From Sphaerisporangium melleum (GTDB taxonomy: Bacteria; Actinomycetota; Actinomycetes; Streptosporangiales; Streptosporangiaceae): 63,851 bases of DNA. The stretch lies in contig NZ_BMNT01000009.1 in the NCBI RefSeq assembly GCF_014646695.1, positions 146,671 to 210,521 of the forward strand, written 5' to 3'. A program made the translations under genes and the position numbers. The notes under the pieces are model-generated. The model was not told the DNA's origin. It saw only the letters and a list, made by a program, of their open reading frames with translations, and ran no database searches. Positions 1 through 9,300 of the stretch are shown here, one piece after another (within the stretch, counting starts at the first letter, position 1; every line of letters starts with the position of its first letter).

Positions 1-219
1 CCCGATTCCGCCGAGGGCGGGCAGGTGCTGGACCGCATCGTCGGACCGGACCTGACCTCCACCGAGCGGATCGAGCTGGCCGAGCGGGTGGAGGGCTTCA
101 CCGACCGGCGGGTCGAGCGGTACTGGAAGCTGATGGGCGTGCTCAACGGCCGTGACCCGTTCCCGTCCCAGGCTCCCGCCTTCGAATGGTTCGCCGCGGC
201 CCTGCGCGCCCACGCCTGA
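1..219 (+). CDS. C-terminal fragment of an unrecognised protein (5' end outside window)
   Basis: The reading frame is open from the first base, so only the last 72 residues are present. A GTG at 25 lies inside the frame but need not be the start. The segment is mixed helical in character, with an Arg/Glu-rich stretch (VERYWKLMG) and an aromatic C-terminal part (PAFEWFAAALRAH). A C-terminal regulatory domain of a MerR-type or similar transcription factor is possible, but I cannot confirm it. It converges on glmM, and a strong hairpin lies between the two stop codons. The function is unknown. Confidence 0.6.
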   Translation, partial: PDSAEGGQVLDRIVGPDLTSTERIELAERVEGFTDRRVERYWKLMGVLNGRDPFPSQAPAFEWFAAALRAHA

Positions 220-385
220 CCACGCGCACACCGATCCCAGGCCGGCTGCGACGCGGCCTGCCACCGCCCCGCCTGGCCGCACGTGTCCCTGCCGGCCGAG
301 TAGGGCTCGGGCTCCCGCCCCTGCCGGGCCCACGGGCGACGCCCGTACCCCGGTCAATGGGGGGAGCCGGGGTGTGCACATGGAA

Positions 386-420
386 CGGCCCCGCGACCGG
401 GGATACCGGCCGCGGGGCCG
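386..420 (-). terminator. Hairpin terminator after glmM
   Basis: A 15-bp inverted repeat (CGGCCCCGCG-a-CCGG / CCGG-c-CGCGGGGCCG, one mismatch) has a 5-base loop. It begins 38 bases past the glmM stop. There is no clear U-tract, as is common in GC-rich actinomycetes. Because the flanking genes converge, it could serve both. Confidence 0.65.
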
Positions 421-458
421 AACGTGCGTCGTTCCGCTCCCGCGCGTGAGCGCGGCGG

Positions 459-1820
459 TCAGGCGCAGGTGGTGCGGACGACCTCGGCCAGCTTGGCGGC
501 GATGGTCTCCGCCTCGTCCTGCGACTCGGCCTCCACCATCACCCGCACCATGGGCTCGGTGCCGCTCGGCCGGATGAGCACCCGGCCGCCGTCGCCGAGC
601 GCGCGCTCGGCGTCGGCCACCGCGGCGGCGAGCTCCTGGGAGGTGGCCGCCTTGGCCTTGGAGACGTCGCGGACGTTGACCAGCACCTGCGGCAGCCGGG
701 TCATGACCGAGGCCAGCTCCGCGAGGGAGCGACCCGACCTGGCCACCTCGGCGAGCAGGTGCAGCGAGGTCAGCAGGCCGTCACCGGTGGTGGCGTGGTC
801 GAGCATCACGACGTGGCCCGACTGCTCGCCGCCCAGGTTGTACCCGCCGGCCTTCATGGCGGACAGGACGTACCGGTCGCCGACCGCCGTCTCCACCATC
901 TGCAGCCCGGCCTTGGTCAGGGCCTGCTTGAAGCCCAGGTTGGACATGATGGTGGCGACCACGGTGTCCTGGGCGAGAGTGCCGGCGGAGTGCATGGCCA
1001 GGGCCAGCACGACCATGATCTGGTCTCCGTCGATGACCTCGCCCGAGGCCGTCACGGCCAGGCAGCGGTCGGCGTCGCCGTCGTAGGCGATGCCCGCGTC
1101 GGCGCCGCGCTCGACGACCGCCGCGCGCAACGCGTCCAGATGGGTGGACCCGACGCCCTCGTTGATGTTGAGGCCGTCAGGCGCCGCGCCGATGGTCTCG
1201 ACGACCGCGCCCGCGCGCAGCAGCGCCTCCGGCGCCACCATGTGCGCCGCGCCGTGCGCGCAGTCGACGATCACCCGCAGGCCGTCCAGGCGTCCCGGCA
1301 GCGTTTCCAGCAGGTGGGAGACGTACCGGTCGGCCTCGCCGTACGCGTCGCGCACGCGCCCGACGGCCGCGCCCACCGGGCGGATCCACTTCTCGTCCAG
1401 CCGCTGCTCGATGTCGTTCTCGACCTCGTCGGGCAGTTTGTACCCGCCGCGGGCGAAGAACTTGATCCCGTTGTCCGGGGCCGGGTTGTGCGAAGCGGAG
1501 ATCATGACCCCGAGGTCGGCTCCGAGAGCCGAGGTCAGATACGCGACGGCCGGGGTGGGCAGCACGCCGAGGCGCAGCACGTCCACTCCGGACGACGCGA
1601 GGCCGGCGACCACGGCGGCCTCGAGGAACTCCCCCGAGGCACGCGGGTCCCGGCCCACGACGGCGACCGGGCGGCCACGCCGCCCGACGCTCGACTCGAA
1701 CGCGCCGGCATCGCCGAGGACGTGAGCCGCCGCGACCGACAGGTCCATGGCGAGCTCGGCCGTGAGGTCGCGACCCGCGACCCCACGAACCCCGTCGGTG
1801 CCGAAAAGGCGGCCCGTCAA
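459..1820 (-). CDS. glmM: Phosphoglucosamine mutase GlmM
   Basis: GlmM interconverts glucosamine-6-phosphate and glucosamine-1-phosphate on the way to UDP-GlcNAc and peptidoglycan, in the cytoplasm. The 453 residues match the family length. Visible motifs are the N-terminal [11 protein letters not shown], the phosphoserine loop ISASHNP with active-site Ser110, the Mg-binding DGDADR at 247-252, and the phosphate-binding RPSGTEP at 417-423. The start is a TTG that overlaps the rpsI stop (TTGA), so translation is probably coupled to S9. It is the last gene of the rplM-rpsI-glmM group and is followed by a hairpin terminator. The order is conserved in actinobacteria. Confidence 0.96.
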   Translation of the reverse strand: MTGRLFGTDGVRGVAGRDLTAELAMDLSVAAAHVLGDAGAFESSVGRRGRPVAVVGRDPRASGEFLEAAVVAGLASSGVDVLRLGVLPTPAVAYLTSALGADLGVMISASHNPAPDNGIKFFARGGYKLPDEVENDIEQRLDEKWIRPVGAAVGRVRDAYGEADRYVSHLLETLPGRLDGLRVIVDCAHGAAHMVAPEALLRAGAVVETIGAAPDGLNINEGVGSTHLDALRAAVVERGADAGIAYDGDADRCLAVTASGEVIDGDQIMVVLALAMHSAGTLAQDTVVATIMSNLGFKQALTKAGLQMVETAVGDRYVLSAMKAGGYNLGGEQSGHVVMLDHATTGDGLLTSLHLLAEVARSGRSLAELASVMTRLPQVLVNVRDVSKAKAATSQELAAAVADAERALGDGGRVLIRPSGTEPMVRVMVEAESQDEAETIAAKLAEVVRTTCA

Positions 1821-2338
1821 CGCTTGCTGTACTGAGGAGCCTTACGGGCCTTCTTCAGACCGGCCTTCTTCCGCTCCGTCTCACGGGCGTCGCGGGTGAG
1901 GAAGCCGGCCTTCTTCAGCGGCGAACGGTTGACCTCGGTGTCCAGCGCGGTGAGCGCGCGGGCGAGACCCATGCGCACGGCGCCGGCCTGACCGGTCACG
2001 CCGCCACCGTCGATGCGGACGAAGACGTCGAACTGGTCCTCGGCACCGAGCGTCACGAAGGGCTCGTTGACGATCTGCTGGTGGACCTTGTTCGGGAAGT
2101 AGTTCTCCAGCGAGCGGCCCTCGATGGTCCACTTGCCGGTGCCCGGCATGATGCGAACCCGGGCGATGGCCTCCTTGCGGCGGCCAGTGCCGTAAGAGTT
2201 GCCCGTGGTGATGGGCTTACGTGCGACTTCGCTGCTGGGAGCGGACTCGCTGGTGTACTCGGACGGGAACTCCTCAGAGTTGTCCGCAATGTCCAGCTCG
2301 CCCTCGAGGGGCGTCTCGACACCGGTGGGCTCGGCCAC
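1817..2338 (-). CDS. rpsI: 30S ribosomal protein uS9
   Basis: S9 binds the head of the small subunit, and its basic C-terminal tail reaches the P-site tRNA. The typical tail (KAPQYSKR) is present. The conserved core starts near residue 50 ([12 protein letters not shown]). It is preceded by an acidic Ser/Glu/Thr-rich extension of about 45 residues, as is common in actinobacteria. It lies 53 bases downstream of rplM and overlaps glmM by four bases. Confidence 0.97.
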   Translation of the reverse strand: MAEPTGVETPLEGELDIADNSEEFPSEYTSESAPSSEVARKPITTGNSYGTGRRKEAIARVRIMPGTGKWTIEGRSLENYFPNKVHQQIVNEPFVTLGAEDQFDVFVRIDGGGVTGQAGAVRMGLARALTALDTEVNRSPLKKAGFLTRDARETERKKAGLKKARKAPQYSKR

Positions 2339-2391
2339 GGTTCTCCTCTAACTTTCGATCTCGGCGTCAGCCGTCGGCCAACGGTGTGCGA

Positions 2392-2835
2392 CTACTGGGC
2401 GACCTGGGTGATCTCGAACGGCACCGGCCGCTGGGCCGTGTGCGGGTGCTCGGAACCGGCGTAGACCTTGAGCTTCTTGACCATCTTCCGGCCGAGGGAG
2501 TTCTTGGGGAGCATGCCCTTGACGGCCTTCTCCACGGCCCGGTCGGGCCGCTTCTCGAGCAGCTCGCTGTAGGAGACCGACCGCAGACCACCCGGGTAGC
2601 CCGAGTGGCGGTACGCCTTCTTCTGCTCCAGCTTGTTGCCGGTCAGAGCCACCTTGTCGGCGTTGATGATGATGACGAAGTCACCGGTGTCGACGTGCGG
2701 CGCGAAGATCGGCTTGTGCTTACCGCGAAGCAGCGTCGCGACCTGGGTGGCCAGCCGACCCAGCACGACGTCGGTGGCGTCGATGACGTACCACTGACGC
2801 TCTACGTCTGTGGCCTTAGGGGTGAACGTGCGCAC
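2392..2835 (-). CDS. rplM: 50S ribosomal protein uL13
   Basis: L13 is an early-assembly large-subunit protein. A longer frame is open upstream to 3063, but the conserved protein begins with [15 protein letters not shown]. The GTG at 2835 has AGAAGG nine bases upstream, giving 147 residues, which is the family length. Core features are [14 protein letters not shown] and the C-terminal [12 protein letters not shown]. It is the first gene of the rplM-rpsI-glmM operon, with a -35/-10 pair about 155 bases upstream. Confidence 0.96.
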   Translation of the reverse strand: MRTFTPKATDVERQWYVIDATDVVLGRLATQVATLLRGKHKPIFAPHVDTGDFVIIINADKVALTGNKLEQKKAYRHSGYPGGLRSVSYSELLEKRPDRAVEKAVKGMLPKNSLGRKMVKKLKVYAGSEHPHTAQRPVPFEITQVAQ

Positions 2836-3162
2836 GGTGGTAAGCCTTCTGTCGGGTTGGCGTCTTAGACGTTTGGGGTCATGGGCGGGGCGCACGACAG
2901 CCCAGACCTTCCGTCTCCACGAGCAGGGAGATGACGCCGGACGCGCCGCGCACCGGTCACGACGGACCAGTTCGCACACAACAAAGCTGCAGACTACCGC
3001 TTGTGACGGGCAGGGGTCAAAACGGCGATGCCGCCCCCAGCCCGCAGAAGAGCAGGTCTGCACCTTCGAGTGTACTGAGAGACCTGACCGGTAAGGCCAC
3101 GAAAACCGGTCCCTTACGTCTCTTCTTTAACATGAGCTGACCTCTCTATATTTGACAGCGCA
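2836..3162. other. Divergent intergenic region between rplM and the CAP-domain gene
   Basis: This 327-base gap holds no convincing gene. It carries the minus-strand rplM promoter (2991-3020), a GC-rich rplM leader of about 150 nt, and on the plus strand a TATATT hexamer at 3147-3152 ten bases before the CAP-domain ATG. The region around 3060-3150 is visibly more AT-rich than its surroundings. Confidence 0.6.
2991..3020 (-). promoter_or_regulatory. rplM operon promoter (TTGACC-18-TAGTCT)
   Basis: Read on the minus strand, TTGACC (3020-3015) is followed after 18 bases by TAGTCT (2996-2991), a good match to actinobacterial housekeeping sigma promoters. Transcription would start near 2984, leaving a leader of about 150 nt before rplM. 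Confidence 0.65.
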
Positions 3163-3978
3163 ATGTGCCAGCGTCCTCACCTAGGGCACACCCAGCGGCC
3201 GCCGCGACGGCGAGCCGGCCTGGGCCTGTTGGCATGCCTGACGCTGGTCCTGGTAGCCGGCGCCATCGCGGTACGGCTCGGCGTCCCCGAGGGCACCGAC
3301 ACCGTCTACCTGAGCACCTCGCCCCCGTCACCGAGCCCGAGCCGGCTGCTCGCCGAGCCCAGGCGCACCGGGAAGCCGTCCGGGTCGTCCGCCCGCGCGC
3401 CGCTCGGGCACGTCGCGCGTCCCTACGTCTCCCCCACGGCCGTGCCGCGCTCGCGTCCCACACCGACGACGGCCCGGGAACGCGACAGCATCGACGGCAC
3501 GGGAGGGCAGCTCCCCGCCGGTACGAGCGTCGGCGCGGCCGGCGGCCAGGGCCTGGAGGTGGGCACCGACACCGCGCCGCCCGACGGCGCCCTCCCCGTC
3601 GGGCAACTGGAGACCGCGGCCGTCCGCCTGACCAACCGCGAGCGCACTCTGCGCGGATGCGCCCCGCTGCGCATCGACGCGCGCCTCACCCGCTCGGCCC
3701 GCGCGCACAGCCGCGACATGGCGTCGAGGAACTACTTCGGCCACAACTCGCCGGGCGGATCCGGCCCCTGGGATCGCATGGCACGGGCCGGCTACGCCAA
3801 CAGCGCCGCCGAGAACATCGCCCGCGGCTACGAGACGGCCGAGGAGGCCGTGCGCGGCTGGATGTCCAACAGCGGACACCGCCGCAACATCCTGAACTGC
3901 CGGATCACCACGGTCGGCGTCGGCGTCGCCTACGGTTCCGGCGACATCTGGTGGACCCAGGACTTCGGCTATTCCTGA
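3163..3978 (+). CDS. Membrane-anchored or secreted CAP/SCP-domain protein
   Basis: The 271 residues begin with an Arg-rich segment and a hydrophobic stretch at about 19-41, a signal peptide or signal anchor. A Pro/Ser/Thr/Arg-rich linker (50-145) follows, then a C-terminal CAP domain (about 148-271). CAP landmarks are AHSRDMA (181-187), FGH (192-194), ENIA (217-220), SGHRRNIL (237-244) and the aromatic end WWTQDFGY. Cys166 and Cys246 could form a disulfide outside the cell. Bacterial CAP proteins are exported, but their activity is mostly unknown. No Shine-Dalgarno precedes the ATG, and a TATATT lies ten bases upstream, so the mRNA may be nearly leaderless. It is divergent from rplM and interrupts the translation gene block. 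Confidence 0.85.
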   Translation: MCQRPHLGHTQRPPRRRAGLGLLACLTLVLVAGAIAVRLGVPEGTDTVYLSTSPPSPSPSRLLAEPRRTGKPSGSSARAPLGHVARPYVSPTAVPRSRPTPTTARERDSIDGTGGQLPAGTSVGAAGGQGLEVGTDTAPPDGALPVGQLETAAVRLTNRERTLRGCAPLRIDARLTRSARAHSRDMASRNYFGHNSPGGSGPWDRMARAGYANSAAENIARGYETAEEAVRGWMSNSGHRRNILNCRITTVGVGVAYGSGDIWWTQDFGYS

Positions 3979-4001
3979 CCTGTTATGTCGCGCCGCCGGG
4001 C

Positions 4002-4007
4002 TAGTCT
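4002..4007 (+). promoter_or_regulatory. -10 hexamer for a leaderless transcript (TAGTCT)
   Basis: TAGTCT lies six bases before the ATG at 4014, and no ribosome-binding site is present. This is the arrangement of actinobacterial leaderless genes, where the transcript starts at the A of ATG. No good -35 box is visible. Confidence 0.5.
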
Positions 4008-4013
4008 CGGCGC

Positions 4014-6227
4014 ATGGGTTACCCCGGGGATCGACAGCCACGCCGCCAGCCGTACCAGCCGTACGAGTCGCCGCGCGAGCCCGGCGACCTGCGGCCCGAG
4101 GCCGAGTCGCGCGAGGACGCCCGGGAGTCGGCGTCCTGGCCGGTCCTGCCCGAGCAGGGCTCCGACCGGCGCGCGTGGTCACGCGGCGAGGGGCGGGAGG
4201 CGGGCCCCGGCGAGGCCTTCGGAACCACGCGCGGCGGCTCCGAGAGCGACCCGTTGTTCGGCGTCGGCCGCACGTACGGCACCCCCCGCAGATCTGTCGC
4301 ACCCGAGAGCGGAGGGCATGAGTCCCCGACCTCCGGAGGCTTCCCATCCCCGGCGCCCTCAGAGGGGTTCTCGTCCCCGGGGACTTCAGGGAGCTTCTCG
4401 TCCCCGGCGTCCTCAGGAGGCTTTCCCTCCCCAGCGGCTTCGGGAGGCTTTCCCTCCTCGGGGAGTTCGGGGGGTTTTCCGTCCCCGGGAGCCGCTGAAG
4501 GCTTCGGGTCCTCTTCGACGCCGGGCGGCCCTTACTTCTCACGGGGAGACGGCACGTTCGGCCCGTCGCAGGGCACGGGCGGCCCCGGCGACGCGATGCC
4601 CGGCGGCGGCTTCGGCGGAGCCGGGGGTGGCGTCGGTGGGTACGGCGAGGCCGGCGGCGGATTCGCCGGAGCCGGGGGCGGGTTCGGCGAGACCGGGGGC
4701 GGCCGGAGGTTCGAGGAGCCCCGAGGCGAGGCGGCGTCCGGTGGGACGACCTGGAGCGGAGCCTTCACCCCCCCGCCGGTGAACGGATTCCCCGGCGGGG
4801 CCCCCGAGCCGGGCTCCGCAGGTCCCTCCTTCGGCGGCGCGCCGAGCGGCGAGACGGCGAACGGTTCCGGGTACGGCTCGGTCGGCGGTGGCGGCACTGC
4901 TGGTGACGGCACGGCGCACGGTGCCGCGCACGGCGGGACGCGAAGCGGTCCCCCCTTCGGTGCGACACATGACAGCGGATCCTTCGGCGCAGCGCACGGC
5001 GACGGACCCTTCGGCCCAGCGCACGGCGACGGGTCCTTCGGCGGAGCACAGGGCAGCGGGTCCTTCGGTGACACTCGCGGCGGTTCCTTCGAGCAGCGCG
5101 AGGGCGGAGCGCTCTCCGGCCGGCGGGCCCGGTCGCGTCCCTTCGAAGACCTCGGACGAGGCCCGGCCGGCGATCCGGCCCGCCGTCCGTTCGAGACGCC
5201 CGCCGAGAGCCAGGGCACCGGCTCGTTCCAGCCCGGCGCCTCCGGGCCGCGCACCGGCCCCTTCGAGCAGGCCGGCACGGGCACCGGCTCCTTCGAGCGG
5301 GCGGCACACGCGGAACAGGCGCCGGGCACGGGGCCGTTCGAACGCGCCGGGCGTTCAGGGCCGGCGAGCGGCTCGTTCGAGCGAGCCGGGGAGTCCACCG
5401 GCGGCCTGGGCGAGGCCGCGAACGGAGGCCGGGGCGACGGGGCGACGCCACCGCCGCCCAAGCAGGCGAAGCGCAGCGAGCCCGACCAGGTTCCGCCCAC
5501 CTCGCGGGCCCCGCTCTTCCTGGCGGGCGGCGTCCTGGCCCTGATCGGGGTGATCGTCGCGACCGTCGTGGTGCTGAGCAACAGCGACAGTCCGGTCACC
5601 ACGGCCGCGCCCTCGCCGAGCGGGCCGACCGCGCAGGCGCCCGACATGGGCAACGTCGGCGGCGGCAAGTACGGTTTCGCCGCCTCCCGGAAGACCGACT
5701 CCCAGCCCCTCGCACTGAAGGAGGTCTTCGGCCGCAAGAAGGTCACGGCGCACAAGCGTTCGTACTTCATGATGGTCCGGCGGCTGGACAAGAAGTGCAA
5801 GGATGCCGTGCACGGCACGAACATGCAGAAGGTCCTCACCTCGGGGAAGTGCACCCAGCTGTTGCGGGCCAGCTTCCGCGACCGTCCGGGCAAGCTCATC
5901 GGCACGGTCGGCATCGCCAACCTGAGCACCGCCGCCGCGGCCAAGAAGGCCGCCAAGGCGGGCACCGGCGGTGAGCTGGAGAACTACGTCAAGCCGCTCC
6001 CCGGGAAGGACACCGCCACCAAGGCACTGGGCGGAGGCGGCGAGTCGTACGCCGCCGCCTGGCCGCAGGGTCACTACCTGATCCTGCTGTGGTTCCAGTA
6101 CAAGGACGGTCACAAGCCGTCCAAGACGGAGCTGAAGGCGCTCAACCAGGCGGCGATGGACATCACCGAAGGGACGGTCTTCTCCGCCCTGGACACCCGA
6201 GCGCTCACCGGTGCCCGAGCCAACTGA
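4014..6227 (+). CDS. Large Pro/Gly/Ser-rich single-pass membrane protein, paralogue 1
   Basis: This 737-residue protein is not recognised as a known family. Residues 1-495 are low complexity: Arg/Glu-rich at first, then six 9-residue units of the type GFPSPAASG (109-162), then Gly-rich runs, then repeats built on FGxAHGDG and GSFERAG. A transmembrane helix follows at about 499-521 (FLAGGVLALIGVIVATVVVL), preceded by basic residues, which suggests a cytoplasmic N-terminal part. The C-terminal 180 residues form a compact domain starting near ALKEVFGRKKV, with two Cys (KKCKDA, GKCTQL). This domain is clearly homologous to the end of the next gene. The start has no Shine-Dalgarno but has a TAGTCT six bases upstream. 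The role is unknown; a surface or envelope sensor with a long flexible cytoplasmic arm is one possibility. Confidence 0.8.
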   Translation: MGYPGDRQPRRQPYQPYESPREPGDLRPEAESREDARESASWPVLPEQGSDRRAWSRGEGREAGPGEAFGTTRGGSESDPLFGVGRTYGTPRRSVAPESGGHESPTSGGFPSPAPSEGFSSPGTSGSFSSPASSGGFPSPAASGGFPSSGSSGGFPSPGAAEGFGSSSTPGGPYFSRGDGTFGPSQGTGGPGDAMPGGGFGGAGGGVGGYGEAGGGFAGAGGGFGETGGGRRFEEPRGEAASGGTTWSGAFTPPPVNGFPGGAPEPGSAGPSFGGAPSGETANGSGYGSVGGGGTAGDGTAHGAAHGGTRSGPPFGATHDSGSFGAAHGDGPFGPAHGDGSFGGAQGSGSFGDTRGGSFEQREGGALSGRRARSRPFEDLGRGPAGDPARRPFETPAESQGTGSFQPGASGPRTGPFEQAGTGTGSFERAAHAEQAPGTGPFERAGRSGPASGSFERAGESTGGLGEAANGGRGDGATPPPPKQAKRSEPDQVPPTSRAPLFLAGGVLALIGVIVATVVVLSNSDSPVTTAAPSPSGPTAQAPDMGNVGGGKYGFAASRKTDSQPLALKEVFGRKKVTAHKRSYFMMVRRLDKKCKDAVHGTNMQKVLTSGKCTQLLRASFRDRPGKLIGTVGIANLSTAAAAKKAAKAGTGGELENYVKPLPGKDTATKALGGGGESYAAAWPQGHYLILLWFQYKDGHKPSKTELKALNQAAMDITEGTVFSALDTRALTGARAN
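4338..4499 (+). repeat. Six 27-bp tandem units coding a 9-residue repeat
   Basis: Residues 109-162 of the 737-residue protein read as six units of the form GF(P/S)SPxxSG. The DNA copies have diverged, so the repeat is kept more at the protein level than at the base level. Confidence 0.7.
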
Positions 6228-6324
6228 CCGGCAAATCACCCCATAGCACTATTTATCGGGACGGAACGGGTGTCGAGCTAGACCAGGAAACGCCCATAGC
6301 GGTATGCCGATCTCTGACTGTGGA

Positions 6325-6330
6325 TACGCT
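6325..6330 (+). promoter_or_regulatory. -10 hexamer for a leaderless transcript (TACGCT)
   Basis: TACGCT lies seven bases before the ATG at 6338, and no Shine-Dalgarno is seen. The spacing matches a leaderless start. A -35 box is not evident. Confidence 0.4.
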
Positions 6331-6337
6331 TCCGCGT

Positions 6338-9300
6338 ATGCGTGGCCAGGATTCCGGATCCGAGCACGAACGCGGGACCGAGAGCTCGGGGGCTCCGGCA
6401 ATGCCACCCCCGAGCTTCGGGCAGGTACGCCCGCACGTGCCACGGACCGACCAGAGCGTGACGGACCCCGAGTCGACCCAGGACGTGCGATCCTCCGCCC
6501 TCCGCGAGGTCAGGGGGCTCGCCTCGGCACAGCCGACGCCCACCCCACCCCCCGGCACCACCCCGGCCCCGGGCCCTGGAACCGTGGGCACCACCGCGAC
6601 CCCGAGCACGCCGGCACCGAGCACCCCGACCTGGGGCCCCGGAACGGGCACCCCGGCCCCGGGCACCGCAGCCCCCGGCACCACCGCCCCGGGCAGTCCG
6701 AACTCGGGCGTCACCGCGACTCCGAGCATCCCGCCCGCGGGCACCTCGCCCTCGGACACCACCCCGGCCAGTGGCGCCGGAACCCCGGGCACCACCGCGG
6801 CCTCGGGCAACCAAACCTCGGGCACCACCGCGACCCCGGACATCCCGACCTGGAGCGCTGGAACGGGCACCCCGACTCCGGGCACCGCAACCCCCGGTAC
6901 CACCGCCCCGGGCAACCAGACCCCGGGCACCACCACGACGCCGGACACTCCCACTTGGGGCACCGGAACGGGCACCGCAGCTTCGGGTACCACTGCCCCG
7001 GGCAGTCCGGCTCCGGGCCTCCCTGCCTGGGACAACGCGACTTCGGGCACCGGAAGCTCGGGCACTCCGGCTTCCGGCACCACCCCGGCTTCGGCGCAAC
7101 CGTGGCGACCGGCCGATCGCCTTCCGCTCGAATACGAGTGGTTCGACCCCGATCAGCCGTCCCAGACCAACTACCGATCCATCCCCTCGCCCAACTCACC
7201 GGCCGGCCTCGCCCCGAACGTCCCGTCCGATCCCGCCACGGCCGACCGGCGCGGCACCGGCACCGGCACCGGCACCGGCACCGGCACCGGCACGAACCCT
7301 CCCACCGCTGGACCGGAGGGGTGGCAGACGCCCCCTTCGTACGCGTCCGCCACGAATCTCGCGCCCGCCCCTCACCAGCCGGCGAATACCCCGCACGACC
7401 CGTCAGCGCCCCGATCGTGGGCCCCGGCTCAGCCGCAGGACGCGACCCCGCAAGCACAGGGCCAAGGGCAGAGTCCGGCGCAGGCCGCGCCGGGCACGTT
7501 TCCGCCGTACGCCGCCACACAGGGAGCACCCCCGCCGTACGCCGCCGCACAGGGCGCGAGTCCGCAGGATTCGTCACCGAACAGCCAAGGGCCGGTGCAG
7601 AGTCCGACGACGCGACCACCGGCGCAGAGCCCGCAGGGCCTGACTCCGCAGGACGTGGCTCCGCCGGCCCCGGTCCCGCAGGGATGGGGCACGCCACAAC
7701 ACGGCGCGACGCCACCACCCGCCCAGGGCTGGACGGCGCCACCACAGGGCATGAACGTGGCCTCGTACGGCCCGCAGACCACGGCTCCGGCGGCTCCGCC
7801 TGCGGGCGTCTCCTCTCCCGGCACGGGTGGCTCCTGGAACGCGCCCACCCCCCAGGACGCCCCCTGGGCTCCCCCATCTCCGCAGCAGCCCGCGCCCTCC
7901 GCCGTGTCGGCCGCACCTGCCGCGTCCACGTCCCCGCCTCCCGCATCGTCCGGACCAGCCGGCACGACCGGACCCGCGGCAGACGCGCTGTGGGCTCCGC
8001 CGGCCCCGCAGGACCGTCCTTGGACGCCACCGGCGGCTAACGACGCGCCATGGGCGCCGCCCACCCCGCAGAACGCGCCGCCCACCCCGCAGAACGGGCC
8101 GGGCGCGGCCTTCGGCCAGAGCACCTCATGGGCGGCTCCCACCCCTCAGGACGCCCCACCTGCGCCGCCCTCGCCACAGCAGCCGCTGAGCAACTCGCTC
8201 GAGCACAGTGGTCCCTGGGCGGCTCCCACCCCCCAGGCCGCCCCACCGGCACCCCTCGGTACCTACACCTCCTCCGACACGGCCCCTGGCCTGCACTGGA
8301 CGGCTCCCGCCTCCCAAGATGCCCCGCCGACGCCGCCGCAGAATGCCCGAGGCGCCGCCTACGCCCCCTCCGACACGGCCCCTGGCCTGCACTGGACGGC
8401 TCCCGTCCCCCAGGACGCCCCGCCTGCGCCGCCCTCGCCGCCAGGTGTCACCGGCAACATGCCGTGGGGTGCTCCCGTACCGACGGACGCTCCGCCGGCA
8501 CCCCCGGCCCAGCAGAACGCGCTCAACGGGCCCTCGGCCGGGGGGGCGTCCTGGGCGCCTCCCGCACCACAGGACGCTCCGCCGGCACCGTCAGCGTCAC
8601 CGGCCTTCAACCCGGACGCGGCACAGAGTGCGCCGTGGTCACCGGCCTCCCGACCGCAGGACCGGCCCCAGGACGCCCCATGGCGGGGGCATGACGCCTC
8701 GCCTGCCGGCGGCGACACGTCATCCCGGCCGCAGGACGCAGCACCGTCCCCGCAGAACGCGCCGCGGGCATATCCCGGCACGCCGCAGAACACCGGGCCC
8801 CGCTCCGGCGATGGCGCGTGGCGGCCGCAGACCCCGCAGTATCCCGACATCCCGGTGTGGCCGCCGCCCGAGATGGCAGCGACCGGCTCGGCGGCGGCGG
8901 CGACCGGCCAAGACCCATCGGCCACCGGAGCCGGCGGCCACGCGCGTCCCGGCGAGCCGGGAGCCTCAGCCATGCCCAGTGGCACCGGTACGCACGGCGC
9001 TCCGGCCACACCCGCCGGTACGGCGACCACAACACCGCCCACCGCAACCAGCGGACACGGCGCCCCCGCCACACCCAGTGGCACCGGTACGCACGGCGCT
9101 CCGGCCACACCCCCCGGTACGGCGACCACAACACCGCCCACCGCAACCAGCGGACACGGCGCCCCCGCCACACCCAGCGGATCTCATGCGCCTGATCAGC
9201 CGGTCGCAGCCGGCGTAGCGGGTGGCAGTGATGTCCCTGGGGGCACGCCGCCGCCGCAGCCGCCGCCGATCCCCTCGCCCGCACCGGACCCGAGGCCGTC

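Noticed and set aside
2836-3063. A longer N-terminus for L13
   Set aside because: The upstream residues are not L13-like, and the GTG at 2835 has a proper Shine-Dalgarno.
7253-9190. CRISPR array
   Set aside because: The repeats are directly adjacent, lie inside a coding frame, and have no unique spacers.
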